A DNA stretch of 55,080 bases from Alcanivorax sp. (GTDB taxonomy: Bacteria; Pseudomonadota; Gammaproteobacteria; Pseudomonadales; Alcanivoracaceae): assembly GCF_002726155.1 (NCBI RefSeq), contig NZ_PBSH01000023.1, positions 1-55,080 on the forward strand. Reading direction: 5' to 3'. Positions 10,018-18,933 of the stretch are shown piece by piece. The translations under genes and the position numbers were made by a program. The notes under the pieces are model-generated. The model made no database searches. It was not told the origin of the DNA and worked only from the letters and a program-made list of their open reading frames with translations. How positions within the stretch are numbered: the stretch's first letter is position 1; each line of letters opens with the position of its first letter.

Positions 10018-11781
10018 TCAACCTTCTTCTTTTCGTACCTGTACGCCCACTTCACGCAGCTGCTTGTTGTCCACCGGTGACGGCGCGTTGGTCATGGTGC
10101 ACGCTGCGGTCTGGGTCTTCGGGAAAGCAATCACGTCACGGATCGACTCACAGCCGGTCATCAGCATGACCATGCGATCCAGACCGAACGCCAAACCACC
10201 GTGGGGCGGGGCACCATACTTCAAGCCGTCGAGCAGGAAGCCAAACTTCTCGTTGGCTTCTTCATCGGAAATACCCAGGGCTTCGAACACGGTGCGCTGC
10301 ATGGCCGGGTTGTGGATACGGATGGAACCGCCACCCAGCTCGGTGCCATTGAGCACCATGTCATAGGCCCGCGACAGCGCCTCTGCCGGGTTGCTCTTGA
10401 GCTCTTCCGCGCTACAGCTGGGCATGGTGAAGGGGTGATGCAGGGCATGGTATTGGCCTTCGTCTTCCTCGAACATGGGGAAGTCCACTACCCACAACGG
10501 TGCCCACTCGCCTTCGACCAGGTTCAGGTCATGGCCTACTTTAACGCGCAAGGCGCCCAAGGCTTCGTTGACGATCTTGGCCTTGTCGGCACCAAAGAAG
10601 ATCAGGTCGCCGGTCTCGGCACCGGTGCGCTCAAGAATGCCCTTGATGGCCTCTTCGGTGAGGAATTTCAGGATCGGCGACTGCAGGCCGTCTGCGCCAG
10701 CGGCCAGGTCGTTGACCTTGATATAGGCCAAGCCCTTGGCGCCATAGATGCTGACGAACTTGGTGTAGCCATCGATATCCTTGCGCGACAAGGAACAACC
10801 GCCCGGTACACGCATGGCCGCCACTCGGCCTTTCGGATCGTTGGCCGGGCCGGAGAATACCTTGAAGTCCACACCGGCCAGCAGGTCGGCGATATCGATC
10901 AGCTCCAGCGGAATACGCAGATCCGGCTTGTCGGAACCAAAACGCTGCATGGCTTCGGAGAACGGCATGCGCGGGAAGTCCGGCAGCTCCACACCAAGCA
11001 GTTCTTTAAACACCGAACGCACCATCCGCTCGGTAATCCCCATGATGTCTTCTTCCTCTACAAAGGAAGCTTCCAAATCAATCTGGGTAAACTCCGGCTG
11101 GCGATCGGCGCGCAGGTCTTCGTCACGGAAGCACTTGGCAATCTGGTAGTAACGATCAAAACCCGCCACCATCAGCAGCTGCTTGAACAGCTGCGGAGAC
11201 TGCGGCAGCGCGAAGAAGCTGCCCGGATGGGTCCGGCTGGGCACCAGATAGTCACGGGCGCCTTCCGGGGTCGCCCGGGTCAGGATCGGGGTTTCCACAT
11301 CCATAAAGCCCTCACCTTCCAGGAAGGCGCGCACCACGTGGGTCAGGCGCGAACGAAACTGGAAGTTTTTCAACACTTCCGGGCGACGCAGATCCATGTA
11401 ACGGTACTTGAGGCGCACCTCTTCACCGGCGGCGGAGTGGGCATCCAGCTCGAACGGCGGCGTTTCAGCCTCATTGAGAATGGTCAGTTCCTTGCCCAGC
11501 ACTTCGATGTCGCCGGTGGACATCTTGCTGTTACGCACCGCTTCGTCACGCATGCGTACCCGGCCGCTCAGGCGGACCACGTACTCGCTGCGTACTTTAT
11601 CGGCCAGGGCAAAGGCTTCAACGGTATCCGGGTCGAACACCACCTGCACCAGACCATTGCGATCGCGCAGGTCGAGGAAGATCACCCCGCCGTGGTCACG
11701 GCGGCGACTGACCCAACCGCAAAGCTCTACTGTTTCTCCGTCGTGGGAGGCTCGCAAATCACCGCAATAATGGCTTCGCAT
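10018..11781 (-). CDS. aspS: Aspartyl-tRNA synthetase AspS
   Basis: Class II synthetase that charges tRNA-Asp. The 587-residue protein has an N-terminal OB-fold anticodon domain, motif 2 ([18 protein letters not shown]), the bacterial insertion domain in the middle, and motif 3 ([13 protein letters not shown]) near the end. His30, in RRDHGG, matches the histidine reported in nondiscriminating AspRS of Pseudomonas, so this enzyme may also form Asp-tRNA-Asn; that is inference. It heads the minus-strand block and precedes yebC by about 100 bases. Confidence 0.97.
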   Translation of the reverse strand: MRSHYCGDLRASHDGETVELCGWVSRRRDHGGVIFLDLRDRNGLVQVVFDPDTVEAFALADKVRSEYVVRLSGRVRMRDEAVRNSKMSTGDIEVLGKELTILNEAETPPFELDAHSAAGEEVRLKYRYMDLRRPEVLKNFQFRSRLTHVVRAFLEGEGFMDVETPILTRATPEGARDYLVPSRTHPGSFFALPQSPQLFKQLLMVAGFDRYYQIAKCFRDEDLRADRQPEFTQIDLEASFVEEEDIMGITERMVRSVFKELLGVELPDFPRMPFSEAMQRFGSDKPDLRIPLELIDIADLLAGVDFKVFSGPANDPKGRVAAMRVPGGCSLSRKDIDGYTKFVSIYGAKGLAYIKVNDLAAGADGLQSPILKFLTEEAIKGILERTGAETGDLIFFGADKAKIVNEALGALRVKVGHDLNLVEGEWAPLWVVDFPMFEEDEGQYHALHHPFTMPSCSAEELKSNPAEALSRAYDMVLNGTELGGGSIRIHNPAMQRTVFEALGISDEEANEKFGFLLDGLKYGAPPHGGLAFGLDRMVMLMTGCESIRDVIAFPKTQTAACTMTNAPSPVDNKQLREVGVQVRKEEG

Positions 11782-12160
11782 GCTTAACGTCCGCTTGTGT
11801 TCTGATTACGCCGTCCGGCTTATTGAAGGCGACCCCAGGCTCGCTGGAACCTGCCCCGACGCCGGACCACTGAAAAAGGCGCCACAGTATAGCGATTCAA
11901 CCGTCCACGAGCCATGCCAGACGGCGATTCACTGCCAAACGGGCCACATGCCTACCTAATTTCACAAAATACCTTGAAAAATAGTGTCTCTACGCCTTGT
12001 GCCCTGAAAATCCATGGCATATAAAAGATGCGAACCCTATCAGGCGCCCTCTGTGTTGTGCAGTCCAGGGGCAGGCCTGACAAGGAAGCACCGCCGGTTA
12101 TCCGTACCATTGCGGAACCAATACAACATCAGGAAGACACCAAAAAGGGGTAAGCAATCC
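11782..12160. other. Intergenic region between divergent aspS and HU gene
   Basis: These 379 bases must hold the promoters of aspS (minus) and the HU-like gene (plus). A good sigma-70 candidate for the plus strand is listed separately at 11997-12025. The part next to aspS is GC-rich; the centre around 11960-11985 is A/T-rich. An in-frame extension of the HU ORF back to 12014 has no family resemblance. No RNA gene is recognised. Confidence 0.5.
11997..12025 (+). promoter_or_regulatory. Sigma-70-like promoter for the HU-like gene
   Basis: TTGTGC (11997-12002) and TATAAA (12020-12025) are separated by 17 bases. The predicted transcript starts about 130 bases before the ATG at 12161, leaving a long leader. 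The -35 is one base from TTGTCA-type variants and the -10 one base from TATAAT. Confidence 0.5.
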
Positions 12161-12535
12161 ATGGCTGCAAAGAAAAAGACAGCTGCTAAAGCTTCCAGCG
12201 CTACAGCGGCTCGCAAGGTGAAAACCATCACCGAACCGATGAACAAAACCCAGATCATTAACCAGATCAGCGAAACCACCGGCCTGACCAAGAAAGACGT
12301 CAACGCGGTTTTCGACGAGCTTGGCGATATCATGGAAGGTCACCTGAAAAAGCGTGGCGCCGGCCAGTTCACCCTGCCGGGCCTGCTGAAAATCGTGACC
12401 CAGAAGAAGCCCGCCACCAAAGCGCGCAAGGGCATCAACCCGTTCACCGGGGAAGCCACCACCTTCGCTGCCAAGCCTGCCCGCACCATGGTCAAGGTTC
12501 GTCCGCTGAAGAAACTGAAAGATATGACCGCCTGA
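12161..12535 (+). CDS. HU/IHF-family DNA-binding protein with basic N-terminal tail
   Basis: The start at 12161 has AAGGGG upstream and gives 124 residues. The first 20 or so residues are a Lys/Ala-rich tail (MAAKKKTAAKASS), followed by an HU fold from about residue 27 (MNKTQIINQISETTGLTKKDV) with the arm region KGINPFTGEATTF around 95-107. Ordinary HU is about 90 residues, so the tail is the difference. It likely binds and bends DNA as a dimer. It is single in its transcription unit. Confidence 0.88.
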   Translation: MAAKKKTAAKASSATAARKVKTITEPMNKTQIINQISETTGLTKKDVNAVFDELGDIMEGHLKKRGAGQFTLPGLLKIVTQKKPATKARKGINPFTGEATTFAAKPARTMVKVRPLKKLKDMTA

Positions 12536-12546
12536 TTCATGCTCCA

Positions 12547-12571
12547 CCACCGGGTGCCTGGCGCCCGGTGG
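12547..12571 (+). terminator. Hairpin after the HU-like gene
   Basis: Arms CCACCGGG (12547-12554) and CCCGGTGG (12564-12571) with a 9-base loop, 12 bases past the HU stop. There is a pyrimidine-rich tail (CTCTCGCCCTCTCCC) but no pure T run, so termination is probable rather than certain. Confidence 0.55.
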
Positions 12572-12682
12572 GCTCTCGCCCTCTCCCAACCCATTTCATC
12601 GCTCCCCCCTTACTTGTTGCCCTGCGCTGGCCCCCAAAGGCCGCAAGCCTCTATAATGCCGCCGCATACGGAGGAGACCCCC

Positions 12683-12982
12683 ATGGCTGAACGTAAAGAC
12701 AAGCAGAAGGTGATCGGCGAGCCGATGACCGATGAACAGATTGCAGTATTTCTCGACTTCCCTCCCGAGGAGGGCGTAAACGGGGACTTCCACCTGCTGG
12801 AAAAAGCGTATCGCGCCCTGCGCGCCGAGGATTTCGCCCGCTTTCTGACGTTCTTCAAGGACCAGAACCGGGATCTGGATGCCCGTGATCCACAAGGCCG
12901 CACCCTGCTGGACCTGATTGCCCAGCACCCGAAAGGCAAGGATTACGCGCAAGCCCTGCGCGACGCCGGCGCCAACGCCTGA
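12683..12982 (+). CDS. PA4642-family conserved protein
   Basis: A 99-residue cytosolic protein with a strong ribosome site (GGAGGAG before ATG at 12683). It resembles the Pseudomonas PA4642 family: a short basic start (KDKQKVIGEPMTDEQI), an acidic helix pair, and an ankyrin-like C-terminus (LDARDPQGRTLLDLIAQH). The ankyrin-type segment suggests protein binding, but no function is established that I can name. It stands alone between two hairpins. Confidence 0.8.
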   Translation: MAERKDKQKVIGEPMTDEQIAVFLDFPPEEGVNGDFHLLEKAYRALRAEDFARFLTFFKDQNRDLDARDPQGRTLLDLIAQHPKGKDYAQALRDAGANA

Positions 12983-13001
12983 TCCGCACCCCTGCTCCCT
13001 C

Positions 13002-13025
13002 GCCTGCCCGCCAAACCGGGCAGGC
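13002..13025 (+). terminator. Hairpin after the PA4642-family gene
   Basis: Perfect arms GCCTGCCCG (13002-13010) and CGGGCAGGC (13017-13025) with a 6-base loop, 20 bases after the stop codon. The tail (ACATTAGCGATAC) is not T-rich. Confidence 0.55.
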
Positions 13026-13179
13026 ACATTAGCGATACACTCCTGCCGACAAACTCATACTGAGCAGAACTTGTTCACTTCCCGCCTGCGTGGCATTGTT
13101 AGGCCACAACCAAGGGCTATCGGGGCCCGGCGAACCTGTTCGCCTACAACACACAACAACAACAAGAGCTGTAAACATC

Positions 13180-14400
13180 ATGGCAGCATATTCTGTACCG
13201 TTCTGGCGCTCTCTGTGCCTGATCGCGCTTTGCGCTATCAGCTTGCAAGTCCATGCAGCCCGCGATGACGAGGCCGACGACGAGATGGATGAGGTCACCC
13301 CGGAAGAACTGCAAATGCAGGAAATTCCGGTGGATGAACGCATCTTTGTCGAAAAATGGAATGAAGTGCCCTACAAGAAAAGCTACTTCACCTATACCGA
13401 CAAACAGATCCGCGACAAATGGGAATACCTGATGCGCGGCCTGAAGGTGCCCTACCCGTCCGCCGCCTACATGAAGGAACAGTTCGAAAAGTATCCCTTC
13501 ATGAAAGAAGACATCGTGGGCTGGAACGGCGATTATCAGGTGCTGGAGGCCCGCAGCCTGCAGGTATGGCGCAAGTTCTTTGCTGGCGACTTCCAGGAAG
13601 CCCGCGAAGAAGGCCTCAAACTTGGCCCCATCGGCAAGATCCCTGCCCTGTTTTCCCAGCTGATGTACGCCATTTACCTGGCCGACCGCCAGAGCACCAA
13701 ATACATGATGCTCCAGGACGTGGCCAACCAGGCGCAAGAGTACTTTGATGATATGGAAGAAGCGGCCGACGATCCTGCCGTGGCGCCCATTGTTGCCTCG
13801 GTAAAACTCGGTTACGCCTACGCCATTGCCCGCATCGCGGAAGAATCCCCGGTACCCGTGGTCGTCGCCCGCCGCTATATCGGCAAGATCAAGAACAGCG
13901 CCGAGGAAGTGGTGGAAATCATGCCCGACCAACCGCTGGCACATGCTTTCCGCGCCGGCGTGGACGCCGGCATCATGCGCCGGGTAGGCAAGTTCACCGG
14001 CCGCATGACCTATGGCGCTCGCACCACCACGGTGGAAGAGTCCTTTGCCGACGCCCTGACGCTGGCCCCGGATATTCCCATCGTCAATTACGAATACGCC
14101 AACGCACTGATCTACATGAACCGCAAGCGTGACCTGAACGAAGCGATCAGCTACCTGGAAAAAGCCATGAAGATTCGCCCGGAATATTCCATGGATGCGC
14201 TGGACGTCATGTACTCATACAAGCGCCTGCAGGAAGTTCGCCTGTATGCGCTCAACTTCCGCAGCTTCCGCAAGTTCGAGAAACTGCGTCGCAAGTACAG
14301 CAAAAAGACCGATCGGAACCTGACCAGCATTATCAGCGACCCGCTGAGCATGGATATGCTGAACAACCCGGACAAATACATCCTGCCCGAGCGCAACTAA
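13180..14400 (+). CDS. Secreted protein of unknown function with TPR-like helices
   Basis: The start at 13180 gives 406 residues with a clear signal peptide (FWRSLCLIALCAISLQVHAA, cleavage near residue 27), then an acidic stretch (DDEADDEMDE). The body is helical; the part from about residue 280 (FADALTLAPDIPIVNYEYANALIYM followed by ALDVMYSYKRLQEV) looks like tetratricopeptide repeats. The C-terminus is very basic. I do not recognise a named family. The next gene, a methyltransferase, starts 10 bases after its stop, so they may be co-transcribed. Confidence 0.75.
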   Translation: MAAYSVPFWRSLCLIALCAISLQVHAARDDEADDEMDEVTPEELQMQEIPVDERIFVEKWNEVPYKKSYFTYTDKQIRDKWEYLMRGLKVPYPSAAYMKEQFEKYPFMKEDIVGWNGDYQVLEARSLQVWRKFFAGDFQEAREEGLKLGPIGKIPALFSQLMYAIYLADRQSTKYMMLQDVANQAQEYFDDMEEAADDPAVAPIVASVKLGYAYAIARIAEESPVPVVVARRYIGKIKNSAEEVVEIMPDQPLAHAFRAGVDAGIMRRVGKFTGRMTYGARTTTVEESFADALTLAPDIPIVNYEYANALIYMNRKRDLNEAISYLEKAMKIRPEYSMDALDVMYSYKRLQEVRLYALNFRSFRKFEKLRRKYSKKTDRNLTSIISDPLSMDMLNNPDKYILPERN

Positions 14401-14410
14401 CAGGCAACTC

Positions 14411-15028
14411 ATGTCCTTTTATGAAGACAAGCTGTTCCCGGTATTACTGGATTGGGCCACCCGCCCGGTCTACCGGGACCGGCAACGTCTGCTGGCCCAG
14501 GCCAGCGGCCGGGTACTGGAGCTGGGCGTCGGCACCGGCGCCAACTTCCCTTTCTACAGTCATACCGCCACCGAAATTCATGGCATTGAGCCCGCCGGCG
14601 GGCTGCTCTCATTGGCCCGCGACAGTGCCCAGCAGTGCGATTCCCCCGAACGATTCCACCTGCAAGAAGGCGACGCCCAGCAGCTTCCTTACCCGGATCA
14701 ACACTTTGACACGGTGATTGCCTGCCTGGTGTTCTGCACCATTCCTGACCCGGATCAAGCTGCGAAAGAGGCTTTTCGCGTCCTCAAGCCCGGCGGCACA
14801 CTGCTGTCACTGGAGCATGTATTGAGCGAACGCCCCTGGATTCAGCGTCTGCAAAAAACCCTGAATCCCGCCTGGAAACCGCTGGCCTGCGGTTGTCAGC
14901 TCACCCGCGATACCGCTCGCATTTTCCAGCGCGCCGGTTTTCAGGCCGAGACGGCCCGCCAGCACCGCCATCCCAAACTGCCCGCCTTTGCCGGCGAATT
15001 GTACGAAGGGCGACTGCTGCGCCCTTGA
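14411..15028 (+). CDS. Class I SAM-dependent methyltransferase (UbiE-like)
   Basis: The 205-residue protein has SAM motif I VLELGVGTG at residues 35-43, an acidic motif II (GIEP), and motifs FDTVIACLVFCTIPD and LKPGGTLLSLEHV typical of Methyltransf_11/UbiE proteins that act on small molecules or phospholipids. Substrate cannot be told from sequence; phosphatidylethanolamine methylation is one possibility within the family. It follows the unknown secreted protein by 10 bases. Confidence 0.85.
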   Translation: MSFYEDKLFPVLLDWATRPVYRDRQRLLAQASGRVLELGVGTGANFPFYSHTATEIHGIEPAGGLLSLARDSAQQCDSPERFHLQEGDAQQLPYPDQHFDTVIACLVFCTIPDPDQAAKEAFRVLKPGGTLLSLEHVLSERPWIQRLQKTLNPAWKPLACGCQLTRDTARIFQRAGFQAETARQHRHPKLPAFAGELYEGRLLRP

Positions 15029-15038
15029 AGAGCAGTAG

Positions 15039-15193
15039 AAAGTTCAAAGTGTAAAGTTGAAAAGCACATCACAGGCTGTGCCATTCCATGGCTCAGTACT
15101 CGCGCACGCAGTACCGCAGCGCGAAGGAAAGCTTTTCAGGTCGGCACGAGATTATCGTCGCGTTTAAACTTTACACTTTGAACTTTCAACTCG
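15039..15193. repeat. Inverted 7-base-period array after the methyltransferase
   Basis: The left arm has AAAGTTC (15039), AAAGTGT (15046), AAAGTTG (15053) and AAAAGCA (15060). The right arm has AAACTTT (15166), ACACTTT (15173), GAACTTT (15180) and CAACTCG (15187). Bases 15039-15058 and 15167-15186 are a perfect 20-base inverted repeat separated by 108 bases, and GAAAAGC (15059) pairs with GCTTTTC (15131) inside it. It lies between the methyltransferase stop and the sensor-kinase gene. Confidence 0.85.
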
Positions 15194-15251
15194 CCCCACC
15201 CGGGCAAACTGCCACACCTCCCCGCACCGATTTACCGTTACAATAGCCACC

Positions 15252-16454
15252 ATGGATAACCGCCCCCCCTTATTGAACTGGCGCCTGCGACTCATCTGGT
15301 TGCGCAGTCTGCTGGTACTGGCCATCACCCTGGCCCTGATCGTGCTGCAACGGTTCGGCCATACCGGCTATCAGTTGGCAGAACTGGGCTGGCTGGGGGC
15401 GTTATTGCTTCCCAACCTGGTCACCTTGTTCACCCGCAAGGTCCACGGTCGCCGCCACAGCCAATTGTTGACGCTGGAACTGGCCATGGACGTGGTGCTG
15501 TTTGCCGGCCTGATCCAGGGGTTTGGTGGTGCCGGCAATCCACTTTCATTCTATTTGCTGGTCCCCGCCCTGATGGCCTCCCTGACCCTGCCCATGACGG
15601 GCGGACTGCTGGTCGCCCTGCTGGCACTGGGTGGCTACATGGTGTCGCTGAGCTGGTACCAAATGCCCGCCATGAACAGCCCGCTACACGCCCTCAGTCA
15701 CCAGCTCAGCGGTCTGCACAGTGCCGGCATGGCTGCCGTCTTCATTGCCCTGCTGATCATGCTCAGCCTGCTCGGGCAGGTCATCCAGCGACTGATGCAA
15801 CAACAACAACGGCAGCAGGAGCAGGCCCTGGATCTGGCCGGGCGCCGTGAACACATGTACCAGGTGGCGGCAACCCTGGCGGACCAGGCCCATGAATTGA
15901 ATACCCCCCTCGGGACCCTGGTGATGCTGGCAGACAATCTTATTCACGCCCCCGAAATGCCGGACTCCCTGCGCCCGGAAGTCGAGCAAATGGATCACCT
16001 GGCCCGCAACGTGGCCAGCCGCCTGAAACAAGGCACGGACACCCAGCTGGAATCCGGCCTGCCCTTCAGCGTCCTGATCCAGCAGTTACAACAGCACCTG
16101 CGTCATCTGGCCCCCACCCTCAGCGTGACGCACACGCTGGAAGCCGACCCTAAGGTGGCCGACAGCCAGGGCTGGTTCCGGGTGCTGTGCAATCTGGGGT
16201 ACAACGCCATGGACGCCGGCGCCACGCGCCTGGCCATCACCGTCAGTAACCATGCGCCGCTTTATCGGCTGCAGCTCAGTGACAATGGCCCGGCACACCC
16301 TGATTCAGAACGCGAAGGACTGGGCATGGGGCTCACCCTGGTACACTCCAGCCTGGCGCAAATCGGCGCGGAGCTGGAAATGGACTTTGGCCACAGCTGG
16401 ACCCAGGCGCGGATTCACTGGCCGCAAACGGACAGCCCGGGAGCCGCACCATGA
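15252..16454 (+). CDS. RegB/PrrB/ActS-like membrane histidine kinase
   Basis: The 400-residue protein has about six transmembrane helices (residues 12-180), with GGAGNP at 92-97 matching the quinone-binding segment of RegB. The H-box ADQAHELNTPLGTL (His214) is very close to the RegB H-box, followed by an N-box (CNLGYNAMDAG, about 313) and G-boxes (DNG 344, GLGMG 356). The only cysteine is Cys313, so the redox cysteine next to the H-box of RegB is absent. The stop overlaps the start of the response regulator in ATGA. Confidence 0.9.
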   Translation: MDNRPPLLNWRLRLIWLRSLLVLAITLALIVLQRFGHTGYQLAELGWLGALLLPNLVTLFTRKVHGRRHSQLLTLELAMDVVLFAGLIQGFGGAGNPLSFYLLVPALMASLTLPMTGGLLVALLALGGYMVSLSWYQMPAMNSPLHALSHQLSGLHSAGMAAVFIALLIMLSLLGQVIQRLMQQQQRQQEQALDLAGRREHMYQVAATLADQAHELNTPLGTLVMLADNLIHAPEMPDSLRPEVEQMDHLARNVASRLKQGTDTQLESGLPFSVLIQQLQQHLRHLAPTLSVTHTLEADPKVADSQGWFRVLCNLGYNAMDAGATRLAITVSNHAPLYRLQLSDNGPAHPDSEREGLGMGLTLVHSSLAQIGAELEMDFGHSWTQARIHWPQTDSPGAAP

Positions 16455-17104
16455 ACGACGTCTCTCTCACCCGTCAGTTGTTGCTGGTAGAAGACGACGA
16501 CTTGCTCGCAGAACAAACCGCCCGGGCACTAAGCCGCCATGGTGCCCAGGTCCATGTGGCCCATGATCGCGAGCAGGCATTGCAGCTGATCGCGCAGCTC
16601 ACCGCCCAAGACATCCCGCTAGACGGCGCGATTCTGGACCAGAACCTGGGCAGCGATAATGGCCTGGACCTGATTGAACCGATCCGGCAGCACTTCCCCC
16701 TTTGCCGCGTAATCCTGTTGACCGGCTACGGCAGCATTGCTGCCGCCGTCGCCGCCACCCACCGCGGCGCCCATAACTATCTGACCAAACCCGCTGGCGC
16801 CAACGACATTCTCCAGGCACTGGATGCCGACCCGGCCAGCCAGACGCTGCCCCTGCCAGACAGCCCTCCCTCACTGCAGCGGCTGGAATGGGAACACATC
16901 CAGCGCACTCTCGATGCCCACGGCGGCAATATCTCGCGAGCTGCAGACGCCCTTGGCATTCACCGCCGCACTCTGCAACGCCGACTGAAAAAGCGGCCCA
17001 GTGCCAGTGATTATTTACGTGACAGCCAGCGAGAAAATCCGCAGGAAACGCACACCACCACTCAGCCAGACAACACACCGGGCAAACCCACGTCACGAGG
17101 TTGA
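16451..17104 (+). CDS. RegA/PrrA/ActR-like response regulator
   Basis: A receiver domain (about 9-125) has the acidic pocket EDDD at 14-17, the phosphorylation site Asp63 (ILDQNLG), and the switch residues in LLTGYGS and YLTKPAG. The C-terminal Fis-type helix-turn-helix (about 150-180, ISRAADALGIHRRTLQRRLKK) is that of RegA/ActR. Partner of the overlapping kinase; RegBA systems control respiratory and redox genes. A 40-residue polar tail after the HTH is longer than usual for the family. Confidence 0.9.
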   Translation: MNDVSLTRQLLLVEDDDLLAEQTARALSRHGAQVHVAHDREQALQLIAQLTAQDIPLDGAILDQNLGSDNGLDLIEPIRQHFPLCRVILLTGYGSIAAAVAATHRGAHNYLTKPAGANDILQALDADPASQTLPLPDSPPSLQRLEWEHIQRTLDAHGGNISRAADALGIHRRTLQRRLKKRPSASDYLRDSQRENPQETHTTTQPDNTPGKPTSRG

Positions 17105-17172
17105 TCGCCCTGGCAGTTAAGGTTCTCGTTCCCCCCGCCCTTGGCTTACACTGTGGGCTGACGTACACAGGG

Positions 17173-18933
17173 ATGCAGAGCTTGGCGCACCATCGATACC
17201 ACAATCGGCAGAGCAAGACGTTCACCCTGATGCTGCTGATGCTGTTTCCCGCGCTTGCGTTCGCCAAAGACACGCCAAACCTGCACATCACCGGCAACGC
17301 CAGCGAGGCGGTGGCCAACAACATTCGAGCACTGGTGGACCTGTCTCGTTATCCCTGCCGCCCCCCCAAGGCCCAGTACGGCCTGATCCGCCGGCAAATC
17401 ACCGCCAACAGCACCGACGCCCTGCAGGCCATGGGTTACTACGACAGCCAGCTTTCCCTGTCCGCCGATGAAAACGACGACTGCGTCAGCGTGACCCTGG
17501 ACGTGAACACCGGCCCACCGGTGATACTCAAACACGTACAAGTGGAAATCACCGGTGATGCGGCCCAGGACCCGGCGTTCACCCGATTGGTAGAGCAAGC
17601 TCAGCTCGCCACTGGTCAACGGCTGCAACACGACCACTACAGCAACCTGAAAAAGAGCCTGCAACAGCACCTGATCAGCCGCGGCTATGTCCACGGCGAG
17701 CTGACCGCCCACACCCTCAAGGTGGACACAAAAACCCACCGGGCCAGCATCACCCTGCATGTGGACAGCGGTCCCCGTTACCATTTCGGTGACGTCGCCG
17801 TGAGCGGCAGCGCACTGAATCCGTCACTGGTTAACGCCTATGTGAGCTTTCAGGAAGGCGAGCCCTACGACAGTGGCCGCATGCTGGAAACCCAGCAGTC
17901 GTTTCTTGGTGCCGGTTACTTCAGTGCCGTGCGGGTACAGAAAGGCGAGCCCGACGACACCACCCGCCGGATTCCCGTCAGCATTGCACTGACGGACAAC
18001 AACCGCTGGTCCCTGCTCACCGGTGTCGGCATCAGCACCGATACCGGGCCGCGGGTTCGGCTGGGGGTAGAGAACCGCCGGGTCAACAAGGCCGGGCACC
18101 GTTTCCGCGCCGAGACCGAGTTGTCCGAAGTGCAGCAAGGGGCCGGGGCCAGTTACCAGATCCCCCTGAAGGACCCGCTCCATGAACGGCTGGACCTGCA
18201 CACCAGTTTCGTCAACGAAAACACCGACAGTAATGAAAACGAGCGCTGGAGCACCGGGGCGGATTATATCGTCGAACTGGAAAACCGCTGGGTGGCCACC
18301 ACTTCCCTGGAGTTCCTGCGCGAAACCTACCAGATCGCCGATCAGGTGGATCAGGCCGAACTGCTGATTCCCGGCTTCCAGCTAAGTCGCGTCAAGGCCG
18401 ACGACCCGGTCTACCCCACTTTCGGGTGGCGCCTGAACACCGCCGTGCGTTTCGCCGATCAGAACCTGTCATCCACGGCCTCTTTTCTGCAACTCACCAG
18501 CGGTGGCAAGCTTCTCTTTCCCTTGCTGGGCGGGCGCGTCTTGATGCGTACCGATCTGGGTTACACCGAGGTCAATGATGTGACCGAGCTACCCGCCTCC
18601 ATCCGCTTCTTCGCCGGTGGCGATTCCAGCGTGCGCGGTTTCGCCTATGAATCCCTGGGCCCGGAGGACAGCAACGGCGAGGTCATTGGCGGGCGTCACC
18701 TGGCCACCGGCAGCCTGGAATACGATCACCCGCTTACCGAAAAATGGCACCTGGCAGTGTTCACCGATGCGGGTAATGCCTTCAACGATTTCGATGCCTT
18801 CGAGCCGCGCCACAGTGCCGGCCTCGGTATCCGCTGGCGCTCACCACTGGGACCGATTCGTCTGGACTTGGCCCGGGCGGTGGACGAGCACCGCGACTGG
18901 CGCCTGCACCTGAGCATGGGGCCAGACCTGTGA
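17173..18933 (+). CDS. tamA: Translocation and assembly module outer-membrane protein TamA
   Basis: TamA is an Omp85-family barrel that works with TamB in outer-membrane assembly and lipid transport. From the ATG at 17173 the protein has 586 residues: a signal peptide (LMLLMLFPALAFA), three POTRA domains (about 35-260) and a C-terminal 16-strand barrel with the Omp85 motif SSVRGFAYESLGP and a final aromatic-poor strand ending LHLSMGPDL. The frame is open from a TTG at 17101; 17173 was chosen for its normal signal peptide, but the start is uncertain. The stop overlaps tamB. Confidence 0.9.
   Translation: MQSLAHHRYHNRQSKTFTLMLLMLFPALAFAKDTPNLHITGNASEAVANNIRALVDLSRYPCRPPKAQYGLIRRQITANSTDALQAMGYYDSQLSLSADENDDCVSVTLDVNTGPPVILKHVQVEITGDAAQDPAFTRLVEQAQLATGQRLQHDHYSNLKKSLQQHLISRGYVHGELTAHTLKVDTKTHRASITLHVDSGPRYHFGDVAVSGSALNPSLVNAYVSFQEGEPYDSGRMLETQQSFLGAGYFSAVRVQKGEPDDTTRRIPVSIALTDNNRWSLLTGVGISTDTGPRVRLGVENRRVNKAGHRFRAETELSEVQQGAGASYQIPLKDPLHERLDLHTSFVNENTDSNENERWSTGADYIVELENRWVATTSLEFLRETYQIADQVDQAELLIPGFQLSRVKADDPVYPTFGWRLNTAVRFADQNLSSTASFLQLTSGGKLLFPLLGGRVLMRTDLGYTEVNDVTELPASIRFFAGGDSSVRGFAYESLGPEDSNGEVIGGRHLATGSLEYDHPLTEKWHLAVFTDAGNAFNDFDAFEPRHSAGLGIRWRSPLGPIRLDLARAVDEHRDWRLHLSMGPDL

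Noticed and set aside
10201..11787. 528-codon open frame on the plus strand
   Set aside because: Mirror of aspS on the other strand; His/Gln-rich translation, no domain, no ribosome site.
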